Origin: Caryophanales bacterium UBA5732
Lineage (GTDB): Bacteria; Bacillota_I; Bacilli_A; Izemoplasmatales; Hujiaoplasmataceae
Direction of reading: 5' to 3'
Assembly (NCBI GenBank): GCA_002419445.1
Contig: DIGC01000057.1
Location: forward strand, 1-5,668
Length of the DNA stretch: 5,668 nt
Shown: positions 1-5,668 of the stretch, piece after piece
Layout of the letters: each line of letters begins with the position of its first letter
Position numbering within the stretch: position 1 is the stretch's first letter
Notes under the pieces: model-generated
Database searches by the model: none
Told to the model about the DNA's origin: nothing
Seen by the model: the letters and a program-made list of their open reading frames with translations, nothing else
Made by a program: the position numbers and the translations under genes

Positions 1-514
1 GTGGTGTTGCATCTTCACCGTCTAAAACCAATTGGACGGAAAGCACATTGCCGAACATGTCTTTATATTCGACTAAATGAGGTTTGAACATCACGCCTAA
101 GTTAACTTCAGTAGCATCAGTATAAGAGACAATCAATTCACCTAGAGAATTGATTTCCAAGTAACCAATCCCAACTCCTGCATCACCGGTAATGCTGGTT
201 AAAGAAATTAGATTAGTCCAGGTACTTTCTCCTTCATATTGCCACTGGATAAATCCTTCGGCAATTTGAAAACTAACTTCTTTTCCATCAACTCCAGGAG
301 TTCCGCTAGTTCCAGTTTCCCCAACTAAAGTGTCTAAATCCAAAAGACTTGTCCAAGTAGTTTCATCAGTGTACTTCCACTGTAATTCATCATCAGCTAC
401 TCTTAGTTCAATAGCTGTTTGAACAGCACTAGTGTCAATTGGTGCAGTTGTTGCTTGATCGCATCCGACGAGAAAAAATAGCAACATCAATAACATTAAA
501 ATCTTTGTTTTCAT
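1..514 (-). CDS. Surface lipoprotein with W-x-Y repeats and InlB-type module (3' part missing)
   Basis: The gene starts at ATG 514 and is still open at the left edge, giving 171 complete codons. Residues 1-18 form a lipoprotein signal peptide: Lys2/Lys4, a Leu/Met/Phe-rich core and lipobox L15-V-G-C18, so the mature protein should be lipid-anchored at Cys18 on the outer face of the membrane. Two related units follow, at about 44-60 (LQWKYTDETTWTSLL) and 89-105 (IQWQYEGESTWTNLI). Each is joined to a short Gly-rich, collagen-like stretch (GETGTSGTPGVDGK at 65-78; GDAGVGIG at 110-117). From His146 an InlB/Listeria-Bacteroides-type repeat begins, closely matching the N-terminal repeat of the lipoprotein at 2396-5632. 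AAGGAG at 521-526 lies 6 nt before the ATG and fixes the start. The function is unknown; adhesion or surface binding is inferred from the repeats only. Whatever follows the InlB-type module is outside the window. Confidence 0.85.
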   Translation of the reverse strand, partial: MKTKILMLLMLLFFLVGCDQATTAPIDTSAVQTAIELRVADDELQWKYTDETTWTSLLDLDTLVGETGTSGTPGVDGKEVSFQIAEGFIQWQYEGESTWTNLISLTSITGDAGVGIGYLEINSLGELIVSYTDATEVNLGVMFKPHLVEYKDMFGNVLSVQLVLDGEDATP

Positions 515-520
515 AAATCT

Positions 521-526
521 CTCCTT
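521..526 (-). promoter_or_regulatory. Ribosome binding site of the left-edge lipoprotein
   Basis: AAGGAG reads on the minus strand, 6 nt before ATG 514. It supports that start. Confidence 0.8.
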
Positions 527-546
527 TTCTTATTTTTCCATAAAAA

Positions 547-623
547 TAAAACGATTAAAAGCTTTAATCGTCCGTTTTTAAACCTTTTTAGCGCTTAAAA
601 ACAGATTAATCGTTTTTTTAAGC
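547..623 (-). promoter_or_regulatory. Structured leader, possible transcription attenuator, upstream of the lipoprotein
   Basis: Read on the minus strand, this leader can fold in two mutually exclusive ways. Fold 1 has a 9-bp hairpin (GCTTAAAAA, 615-623 with 593-601) and then a second 9-bp hairpin (ACGATTAAA/TTTAATCGT, 563-571 with 551-559, loop GCT). The second hairpin is followed by the T-rich tail TTTATTTTT, which resembles an intrinsic terminator although its stem is AT-rich. Fold 2 pairs 606-616 with 548-558 (11 bp, AAAACGATTAA) and 595-604 with 572-581 (10 bp, one G-U), and it destroys both hairpins of fold 1. ACGATTAA occurs twice and competes for one TTAATCGT arm. The pairing is seen directly; the regulatory role and any ligand are inference. 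It matches no riboswitch class I recognise. Confidence 0.4.
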
Positions 624-648
624 AATGACCATCTAGTAAGGTTTGTTT

Positions 649-678
649 AGTATAATACACATGGTTTTCTATTATTAA
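649..678 (-). promoter_or_regulatory. Weak candidate promoter for the left-edge lipoprotein
   Basis: On the minus strand, TTAATA (673-678) and TATACT (649-654) are separated by 18 bp. They match the sigma-A boxes at 4/6 and 5/6 positions. Transcription would begin near 642 and give a leader of about 128 nt containing the 547-623 structure. In AT-rich DNA such matches arise by chance, so this is only a candidate. Confidence 0.3.
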
Positions 679-685
679 GTTTACG

Positions 686-707
686 CTTGAAAACAGATAT
701 TTTCAAG
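686..707. repeat. Perfect 8-bp inverted repeat (hairpin)
   Basis: CTTGAAAA (686-693) and TTTTCAAG (700-707) are perfect complements around a 6-nt loop. The hairpin lies 11 bp from the terminator at 719-752. It has no T-run directly after it on the plus strand, so it does not look like a terminator itself. It may be part of a small transcript. Confidence 0.5.
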
Positions 708-718
708 GGACTAAAATA

Positions 719-752
719 AAAAAAGATAACATTTTTGTATGTTATCTTTTTT
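719..752 (-). terminator. Intrinsic terminator, 14-bp stem
   Basis: A perfect 14-bp inverted repeat, AAAAAAGATAACAT with ATGTTATCTTTTTT, encloses a 6-nt loop. Its T-rich flanks work in either direction. It lies downstream of the minus-strand membrane-protein gene (stop at 984) and upstream of the lipoprotein leader, so it most simply ends leftward transcription from 1352. The 230-nt gap between that stop and this hairpin is long. It could also end a plus-strand transcript. Confidence 0.75.
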
Positions 753-983
753 CTCTAAAATCATTCTAAAACAGTCACAACTCGGCTGATGTAATTTATA
801 TTAACTAACCTTTCCTATACACTATAAACAAGCTCATGAATATCAGGTGCATTTAAATAAAATTATCAATAATAGGTAAGATAAAACCTCATTTTAGTTC
901 TTTTTACTCTTGCTGTTAAAATGAATTTCGAAATTATATTAATTTCAGATTCACATTTTTTAAAAACCTTAGTTATTAATGAA
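753..983. other. Intergenic stretch with no supported gene
   Basis: This AT-rich DNA would be the 3' untranslated part of the transcript from the membrane-protein gene. It contains a perfect 12-bp palindrome, AATTTCGAAATT (924-935). A weak inverted repeat, TCATTTTA/TAAAATGA, lies at 889-896 and 917-924. I see no tRNA, no CRISPR repeat and no well-started gene. A 60-codon minus-strand frame at 866-1048 overlaps the neighbouring gene and lacks a ribosome binding site. Confidence 0.5.
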
Positions 984-1352
984 TTACTTACTCCACTTTC
1001 TGTAATCACAAGCTGAAACATTTCGTTCAAATTTTTGCTTATTAACATTTATTTGATCTTTACTTTCCCGACCTTTTTCTTCTACTTTTTTCTTTTCAAT
1101 TAGGCTATTAACATATTTACTCATCAACAAGAATCCTAAGGTTAAAATAAAGGTAATCGTCAACCAAAAAAACAAGACACCAAAGCTTGTATTAAACCTA
1201 ACAATCCCGTAATATACCCGATTATCAATTACTTGGTTAAAGATCGAGTCTTTGATACTCCAGAATATTCCGCCTATAAGAAATAGCGAAGTTATCGCAA
1301 TGTTGAATATTTTATGAATATTGTATTTTGTTTTTTTAACAGTTTTCTTCAT
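984..1352 (-). CDS. Small two-helix membrane protein, function unknown
   Basis: I do not recognise this 122-residue protein. It has a basic N-terminus (KKTVKKTK), a hydrophobic segment at about 13-32, and a short loop with Asp43-Asn44-Arg45 and Tyr47-Tyr48. A second hydrophobic segment follows at about 57-77, and then a highly charged tail (EKKKVEEKGRESKDQ, 86-100). By the positive-inside rule both ends should be cytoplasmic with the loop outside. The start at 1352 is well supported: AAGGAGG lies 5 nt upstream, with an extended -10 TGTTATAAT behind it. The gene is divergent from the iron permease, with 159 bp between the two start codons, so co-regulation is possible but not shown. The tail past about residue 100 has no clear family signature. 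That it is a real gene is likely; its function is open. Confidence 0.7.
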   Translation of the reverse strand: MKKTVKKTKYNIHKIFNIAITSLFLIGGIFWSIKDSIFNQVIDNRVYYGIVRFNTSFGVLFFWLTITFILTLGFLLMSKYVNSLIEKKKVEEKGRESKDQINVNKQKFERNVSACDYRKWSK

Positions 1353-1357
1353 ACGAA

Positions 1358-1364
1358 CCTCCTT
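1358..1364 (-). promoter_or_regulatory. Ribosome binding site of the two-helix membrane protein
   Basis: A full AAGGAGG on the minus strand sits 5 nt before ATG 1352. It is the main reason for accepting this short gene as real. Confidence 0.85.
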
Positions 1365-1378
1365 AAATCTTATAACTA

Positions 1379-1387
1379 ATTATAACA
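1379..1387 (-). promoter_or_regulatory. Extended -10 promoter of the two-helix membrane protein
   Basis: The minus strand reads TGTTATAAT, a perfect extended -10 (TGnTATAAT). No good -35 box lies 16-18 bp further upstream, which extended -10 promoters tolerate. Transcription would start near 1372 and give a short leader of about 20 nt that holds the ribosome binding site. Confidence 0.55.
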
Positions 1388-1443
1388 TATGAATATAAAA
1401 TATTAATAGTTCGCACCTCGAGTAAATAAATTATCATATCGTT

Positions 1444-1471
1444 TTGTCAGAATCACTTCTTCAATTATAAT
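1444..1471 (+). promoter_or_regulatory. Sigma-A-type promoter of the iron permease gene
   Basis: TTGTCA (1444-1449, 5/6 match) and a perfect TATAAT (1466-1471) are separated by 16 bp. Transcription should begin around 1478, about 34 nt before the ATG. The -10 box lies inside a 10-bp palindrome, AATTATAATT (1463-1472), which could be a repressor site or simply reflect AT richness. Confidence 0.65.
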
Positions 1472-1498
1472 TAATATGTAGAAAAATGACACATATTA
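1472..1498. promoter_or_regulatory. Inverted repeat across the permease transcription start, possible operator
   Basis: TAATATGT (1472-1479) and ACATATTA (1491-1498) are perfect inverted half-sites. Their centres are 19 bp apart, close to two helical turns. They span the predicted transcription start and end just before the ribosome binding site. An iron-responsive repressor site is a reasonable guess, but the sequence does not match the classical Fur box. A leader hairpin is the alternative. Confidence 0.35.
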
Positions 1499-1499
1499 C

Positions 1500-1505
1500 A
1501 GGAGG
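1500..1505 (+). promoter_or_regulatory. Ribosome binding site that fixes the permease start
   Basis: AGGAGG ends 6 nt before ATG 1512. A TTG codon in frame at 1506 directly abuts this site and is too close to be used, so ATG 1512 is the start. Confidence 0.85.
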
Positions 1506-1511
1506 TTGAAT

Positions 1512-2333
1512 ATGACAGAATTTTTCCCCGGTTTAATTATCGGTTTTAGAGAAGGCTTAGAAGCTTTTCTTATAACAGCTATCATCATTAGGTACTTAAA
1601 GAAATCTAATCGCAATGAATCTATTAAATACGTTTGGCGAGGAGTCGGCTTAGGCATATTATTATCATTACTAATCGGTAGCGTCCTTTATTTAATCGCT
1701 AGAGGTTTAAGCGATGTCGACCCAGTCGTTAAACTCTGGGAATCAGGCGCATCAATCTTCGCCTTAGTCTTAGTCACTACCTTTATCATCTGGATGATTA
1801 GGAATGGTTCAAGTATGACTAGCGATATTGAAGGCAAGCTAAAGAAAACGATCTCCAATGCCGGAGTATTAATCTTAACTTTCGCTTTTATTGCCAGAGA
1901 AGGTGTTGAGATTGCTATCTTTACTTTCGCCGGCAGTTACTCAATCGTCGGAATCTTAGTCGGTATTCTTATTTCCTTAGTTCTAACCGTCTTAATCTTC
2001 TTCTCGCTTGTTAAAGTAAATTTAAAAGTGATCTTCAATATTACTTTAATCTATTTAATTTTACAAGCCGGTTTCTTATTAGGTTATGCCGTTCATGAAG
2101 GCTTATCGGCGTTTAAAGATTTAGGAATGATCGACGCAATGAACCCAATCTTCACCAAGTTATTTGATCTATCAGGAACCGTTCTTGACAATAAGACCGG
2201 CGTTCTAGGAATACCGCTATACGTCGCAACGGGATGGTATTCAAAACCAGAGATTATTCAGTTTGTAATCCAGTATGTTTATACATTAGGAATCTTCGGA
2301 TATTGGTTATTATATTTGAAGAATAAGCAATAG
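1512..2333 (+). CDS. efeU: FTR1/EfeU-family iron permease
   Basis: This 273-residue integral membrane protein belongs to the FTR1/EfeU (OFeT) iron permease family, which moves iron across the cytoplasmic membrane. Both hallmark REGxE motifs are present: R13-EGL-E17 in the first helix and R129-EGV-E133 in a later one. In this family their Glu residues are needed for iron transport. Other matching features are the LWES segment at 75-78 leading into a helix ending IIWM (92-95), and a helix ending in Val194-His195-Glu196. About seven hydrophobic segments and the length fit EfeU (E. coli, 276 residues). No EfeO or EfeB gene is in the window. It has its own promoter and terminator, so it looks monocistronic. 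By eye it uses more C-ending codons (ATC, GTC, TTC) than the lipoproteins, perhaps from higher expression. Family assignment is firm; the metal and redox partner are inferred. Confidence 0.92.
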   Translation: MTEFFPGLIIGFREGLEAFLITAIIIRYLKKSNRNESIKYVWRGVGLGILLSLLIGSVLYLIARGLSDVDPVVKLWESGASIFALVLVTTFIIWMIRNGSSMTSDIEGKLKKTISNAGVLILTFAFIAREGVEIAIFTFAGSYSIVGILVGILISLVLTVLIFFSLVKVNLKVIFNITLIYLILQAGFLLGYAVHEGLSAFKDLGMIDAMNPIFTKLFDLSGTVLDNKTGVLGIPLYVATGWYSKPEIIQFVIQYVYTLGIFGYWLLYLKNKQ

Positions 2334-2347
2334 ATATCTCCTCTATA

Positions 2348-2381
2348 AAAAAAGCACTCTATTCGTTAAGAGTGCTTTTTT
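2348..2381. terminator. Bidirectional intrinsic terminator between convergent genes
   Basis: A perfect 13-bp stem, AAAAAAGCACTCT with AGAGTGCTTTTTT, encloses an 8-nt loop (2361-2368). Both strands give a GC-containing stem followed by a T-run. It starts 15 bp after the permease stop codon and lies 15 bp beyond the lipoprotein stop codon, so it can serve both. Confidence 0.9.
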
Positions 2382-2395
2382 ATTGGATTATTTTT

Positions 2396-5300
2396 TTATG
2401 GAATTGGAACCCATTTGGCATAAACTGTCATATCTTCTTCTGGCATAACGGTAAAAGTATATGGTTCTAGGAAACTTCCATCATCCAAATACCAACCGTC
2501 AAATATGTACCCTGCTCTTGTTGGATCCGTTGGTTCTATAAGTACGGTGTCCATCTTTTCGAAGATTTCAATCATTGGTTCACCGTTATTCAATTCTAGA
2601 GTAATGGTTCTGTGATTTACCGCAAAGTTAATCCACCACGAACTATTGCTAGCCCAAGTAGTTGACCAACTAATAGGTTCTGAAACAGCTTCTATATTAA
2701 TTGTAACATAATAAGCATAACTGAAGATTTCACTACCAAGATAAGTCACTGTGTCAGGGATGAAGAATTCGACTAAAACATTACAATCTTTAAATGCCCT
2801 ATCATAAATTGTAGTTAAGCTATTTACTTCACTATAACTGAAACTTACTAAATTGATACAATAAGCAAATGCTTCAGTATTAATTATCTCTAGTTGCTCA
2901 GGAATATTTATAGTTGTCAATGAAGCGCAATTATAAAAACTACGAGCACCAATATAAGTCACTGAATCAGGTAAAACAATCTCAGATAAAGCATAATTGT
3001 TAAAAAATACGTTGTATTGAATCGATTCAAGAAGGCTTCCTGAAGAAAAAGTCACTGTCGTTAAGGCACTATCATTGTAAAATGTAAAATCACTTATCTG
3101 CGTTATTAAAGCCGGAATGTTAATTTCGGTTAAGTGCAGGCAATTACTAAAGGCATAAATACCAATAGATGTCAATCCTTCTGGTAAAGAGATATGTTCT
3201 AATCCTGAATATCCGAAAGCATTGCCATCTATGGCGGTTAACTCTGAGTTAACTGGAATGATAAATTCCGCTAAACTAGAGGCCTGGTAAAAAGCTTCAA
3301 CACCAATATAACTGACACTTTCAGGAAGCGTAAAAGACGTTAAATTATAAGCACCGTAAAAAGCATATCCATTGATGTTTTCTAAAATACTTCCACTTTC
3401 AAAATTAACTTCGCTTAAGTTTCCACAGGCGTAAAATGCATGACTATCTATTATCGTTACACTTGCAGGAATCGTAATCGAAACTAATCGTTCGTTAAAA
3501 GCAAAAGCATTAGTCGGTATTTCAGTCAACATACTACCTGCTTCAAAAACAACATTTTCTAACCGGTAATTGTTAAAAAAGACATAACCTCCCATTTGAG
3601 CAACAGATGAGGGAATTGTAATATCGACTAAACTAAGGCAATATGCAAAAACTTCTTCACCTATAATTTCTAAATTGGAGTTATCTTCAAAATTAACTGT
3701 TTCTAATACTAAGTTATCTCTAAAAGCAGCGTAATCAATCTTGGTTATCGTATTAGGAATAGTTATACTTGTTAAAGTAGAATTATTCTCAAAAGCAAGT
3801 TTTCCAATCTTTGTAACATCATAACTCACTCCCTCGATAGTTATCGACTGAGGAATTACAATTTCACTTAATCCTTCATAAATATAATCAATGATTATCG
3901 CTGAATCGTCAGATAGAACCAAATATATAATTCCTCCAACAGTTTGTAAATATTGGACATCGCTTACTACATCAACTTCCTCAAGATTCCAATCATTATC
4001 CCAATTAGTCTGATCTACGCCTTCTAAGATAAAAATCTCCAGTAATAAAGAATTACCAGTAAATGCTTGACTACCAACATTTAAAGTTGTTTCAGGAATT
4101 ACAACGCTGGTAAGTCCGTAACAAAATCTAAATGCGCCCTCACCGATTGTAGATACTCCCTCAGGAATTATAATTTTAGTTAAACCTTGACAGGATTCAA
4201 AAGCATAATCACCAATACTTTCTAAACTGCTTGGTAAGATTATATTTGTGAAATCAGCTGCGTTTGAAAATCCATAATCCGGTATTGAAGTAATTCCTTC
4301 TTTTAAAATTAGGGTTGACCCATCTAAATCATAGTGGGTAAATAAACTTGTTTTAGTGAATAAATCTTCAAAAACTGCAGAATTTATTTCAATATTACAG
4401 CCATTAAACCCTAGCCACAGATTATCCCCTTCATTAGTTGCACTTGCTATATAAGATGTAGTTACCATTTCTGAGTATATATTAGAATTACTCGTATTTA
4501 AATCAATTTCTCCGGAATTATCTATAACAAATAAAGCTAAATGTTCTTCCGTGTTAGAACCAATCATTGTTAGGTTTGATTCTTTGATATCAAACCGGCT
4601 ATAATTTAAATCATTTAAGAAAAGAATTGTTCCAGCTTCGATATCGCTTTTTTCAATATTGAGAGTTAATTCTATGCCATCATTCGCATCAAAAGCTTTA
4701 CCTAAAACGCTAATTTCCGATCCGGAAATAGAAATATTGATATATCGAGAATAATGCACTTTGAAAGCATCTTGAATATCACCCTTTATTTCCACATTAT
4801 CTAATAAGATGTCGTAATATCCAATTTCATAAAGTTCAAAAACATTTGGCGTTACTCTTTCATCAAATTCATAAACTAATTCCAAATCATAGATGTTAAG
4901 ATTTACTCTTTCGATATCATCAACTTTTCTAGGAGACGACATCGCTTCTTGTTCAACTCTAAATGTTTCATCTATTCCTAAAGGTATGAGTTTATATCCA
5001 TTACCATATATTTTAAGACCTCTTGTGATGACAATCGTTTCATTAACTTCAATATCCGCCCCAAAATGAATTTCTTCGCAGATTTCTTCTGCTAGAGCTA
5101 AAAATAACTGTTCTTCAGTATAAACTGTTGTTTTAATCATTCTTTCCCAGCGAGCGATAAGCGTGATATTTTCATAGACTCTATCACCGTCAAATACCCT
5201 GGGACTATTGATGTCTTCACTTAAGAACCAACCTAAAAAATTATATCCGCTTCTTAAAGGCGTAGGTAAAGTAATAGCTGAGCCGTAATCAAGAACTATT

Positions 5301-5632
5301 TCACTGACAACCGAACCTTCGCTAGAGTCAAAAACGACGGTTACTTGCGTGATTTGATAGTTACTGCTAATGATTAAATCACTGGTCACATTAGTAAAAT
5401 CCATCTCCCAGTCAATAAAGATATAACCAGGAACTAAAGGGGCAATTGGTGGTAAAGCATCTTCGCCATCAACAACTTCTTGAACCGAAATAACCGACCC
5501 ATCAAAACCTAAAAACTGAACTAAATGATACACAGTCTCACTTTCAGTGGTTGGCATTAATGTAGTAGTATTACCGGAACATCCGACAAATAAAAATAAA
5601 CCTAAAAAAATTATAAATATTCTTTTCTTCAT
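2396..5632 (-). CDS. Large surface lipoprotein: InlB-type repeats, beta-helix and BspA-type LRR array
   Basis: The protein has 1078 residues. A Lys/Arg start and hydrophobic core end in F15-V-G-C18, a lipobox, so it should be lipid-anchored outside the cell. Domains in order: a short Thr/Ser-rich linker; InlB-type repeats at about 36-95 and 97-163 (the latter ending ITLIARWE); a likely right-handed beta-helix at 167-440, with strand-like units such as IVITRGLKIYGNGYKL; LRR_5/BspA-type repeats at 439-530 and about 585-976, with the pattern IP..V..IG..AF..C..L; and a final InlB-type repeat at 1009-1074 ending MTVYAKW. Each LRR block closes with a Trp-rich cap. There is no LPxTG motif. I chose ATG 5632 over the in-frame ATG 5650 because AAGGAA precedes 5632 at good spacing while nothing precedes 5650. 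Adhesion to host cells or particles is inferred from the families; the ligand is unknown. Confidence 0.9.
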   Translation of the reverse strand: MKKRIFIIFLGLFLFVGCSGNTTTLMPTTESETVYHLVQFLGFDGSVISVQEVVDGEDALPPIAPLVPGYIFIDWEMDFTNVTSDLIISSNYQITQVTVVFDSSEGSVVSEIVLDYGSAITLPTPLRSGYNFLGWFLSEDINSPRVFDGDRVYENITLIARWERMIKTTVYTEEQLFLALAEEICEEIHFGADIEVNETIVITRGLKIYGNGYKLIPLGIDETFRVEQEAMSSPRKVDDIERVNLNIYDLELVYEFDERVTPNVFELYEIGYYDILLDNVEIKGDIQDAFKVHYSRYINISISGSEISVLGKAFDANDGIELTLNIEKSDIEAGTILFLNDLNYSRFDIKESNLTMIGSNTEEHLALFVIDNSGEIDLNTSNSNIYSEMVTTSYIASATNEGDNLWLGFNGCNIEINSAVFEDLFTKTSLFTHYDLDGSTLILKEGITSIPDYGFSNAADFTNIILPSSLESIGDYAFESCQGLTKIIIPEGVSTIGEGAFRFCYGLTSVVIPETTLNVGSQAFTGNSLLLEIFILEGVDQTNWDNDWNLEEVDVVSDVQYLQTVGGIIYLVLSDDSAIIIDYIYEGLSEIVIPQSITIEGVSYDVTKIGKLAFENNSTLTSITIPNTITKIDYAAFRDNLVLETVNFEDNSNLEIIGEEVFAYCLSLVDITIPSSVAQMGGYVFFNNYRLENVVFEAGSMLTEIPTNAFAFNERLVSITIPASVTIIDSHAFYACGNLSEVNFESGSILENINGYAFYGAYNLTSFTLPESVSYIGVEAFYQASSLAEFIIPVNSELTAIDGNAFGYSGLEHISLPEGLTSIGIYAFSNCLHLTEINIPALITQISDFTFYNDSALTTVTFSSGSLLESIQYNVFFNNYALSEIVLPDSVTYIGARSFYNCASLTTINIPEQLEIINTEAFAYCINLVSFSYSEVNSLTTIYDRAFKDCNVLVEFFIPDTVTYLGSEIFSYAYYVTINIEAVSEPISWSTTWASNSSWWINFAVNHRTITLELNNGEPMIEIFEKMDTVLIEPTDPTRAGYIFDGWYLDDGSFLEPYTFTVMPEEDMTVYAKWVPIP

Positions 5633-5636
5633 ATTA

Positions 5637-5646
5637 TTCCTTCCCT
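5637..5646 (-). promoter_or_regulatory. Ribosome binding site that decides the start of the large lipoprotein
   Basis: On the minus strand GGGAAGGAAT lies just before ATG 5632. The alternative start at 5650 would place this purine-rich site inside the coding region and leave itself with only an A/T-rich stretch upstream. The promoter lies beyond the right edge. Confidence 0.7.
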
Positions 5647-5668
5647 TCATTCATAAAAAAAATAAAAC

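Noticed and set aside
924..935. Perfect palindrome AATTTCGAAATT as a possible operator or mobile-element site.
   Set aside because: It is isolated, not near a start codon or promoter, and has no flanking duplication; 12-bp AT-rich palindromes are expected by chance.
866..1048. A 60-codon minus-strand frame beginning MLISKNLNEMFQL, overlapping the end of the two-helix membrane protein gene by 65 bp.
   Set aside because: There is no ribosome binding site before its ATG, it matches no family I recognise, and it shares bases in another frame with a better supported gene. A frameshifted tail cannot be excluded but has no positive evidence.
1506..1511. A TTG start that would add two residues to the iron permease.
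   Set aside because: The TTG directly abuts the AGGAGG site, leaving no spacer. ATG 1512 is at normal spacing and puts the REGLE motif at its usual place.
2609..4315. The many similar segments as a CRISPR-like or tandem DNA repeat array.
   Set aside because: The similarity is at protein level, in one open frame of BspA-type leucine-rich repeats. The DNA copies are diverged and there are no unique spacers.
5633..5650. An upstream ATG at 5650 that would add six residues to the large lipoprotein.
   Set aside because: The added residues (MKGRNN) are encoded by the ribosome binding site itself, and no Shine-Dalgarno sequence lies before 5650.
1..5668. A reassigned genetic code (TGA as Trp), suggested by the Mollicute-like look.
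   Set aside because: All Trp codons are TGG and no in-frame TGA interrupts any of the genes, including the 1078-codon one, so the standard code explains everything seen.

Overview
The window looks like AT-rich DNA from a low-GC, Gram-positive-type bacterium. The signs are strong AAGGAGG-type ribosome binding sites, sigma-A-like promoters, two lipobox lipoproteins, and InlB-type and BspA-type surface repeats. Trp is always TGG and TGA never appears in frame, even across the 1078-codon gene, so this is not the Mycoplasma/Spiroplasma code. A standard-code Mollicute relative (Acholeplasma/Izemoplasma-like) or another Bacillota member would fit. That placement is inference.

Layout. Positions 1-514 (minus) hold the start of a surface lipoprotein that runs off the left edge. 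Positions 515-983 have no supported gene: they carry a structured leader for that lipoprotein with two mutually exclusive folds, a second hairpin and a strong terminator. Positions 984-1352 (minus) encode a small two-helix membrane protein of unknown function. It is divergent from 1512-2333 (plus), an FTR1/EfeU-family iron permease with its own promoter and leader dyad. The permease is followed by a terminator shared with the convergent gene. Positions 2396-5632 (minus) encode a 1078-residue lipoprotein: two InlB-type repeats, a likely beta-helix, about 20 BspA-type leucine-rich repeats in two capped blocks, and a final InlB-type repeat.

How the parts relate. Both lipoproteins carry the same module (Val-Ser-Val-Gln, then Asp-Gly-Glu-Asp-Ala) and similar upstream sequence, so they are probably paralogous surface proteins, likely adhesive. 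The permease appears to be a single-gene unit, without EfeO or EfeB partners inside the window. Nothing here is convincingly a new multi-gene system. The leader structure at 547-623 is the signal most worth testing.
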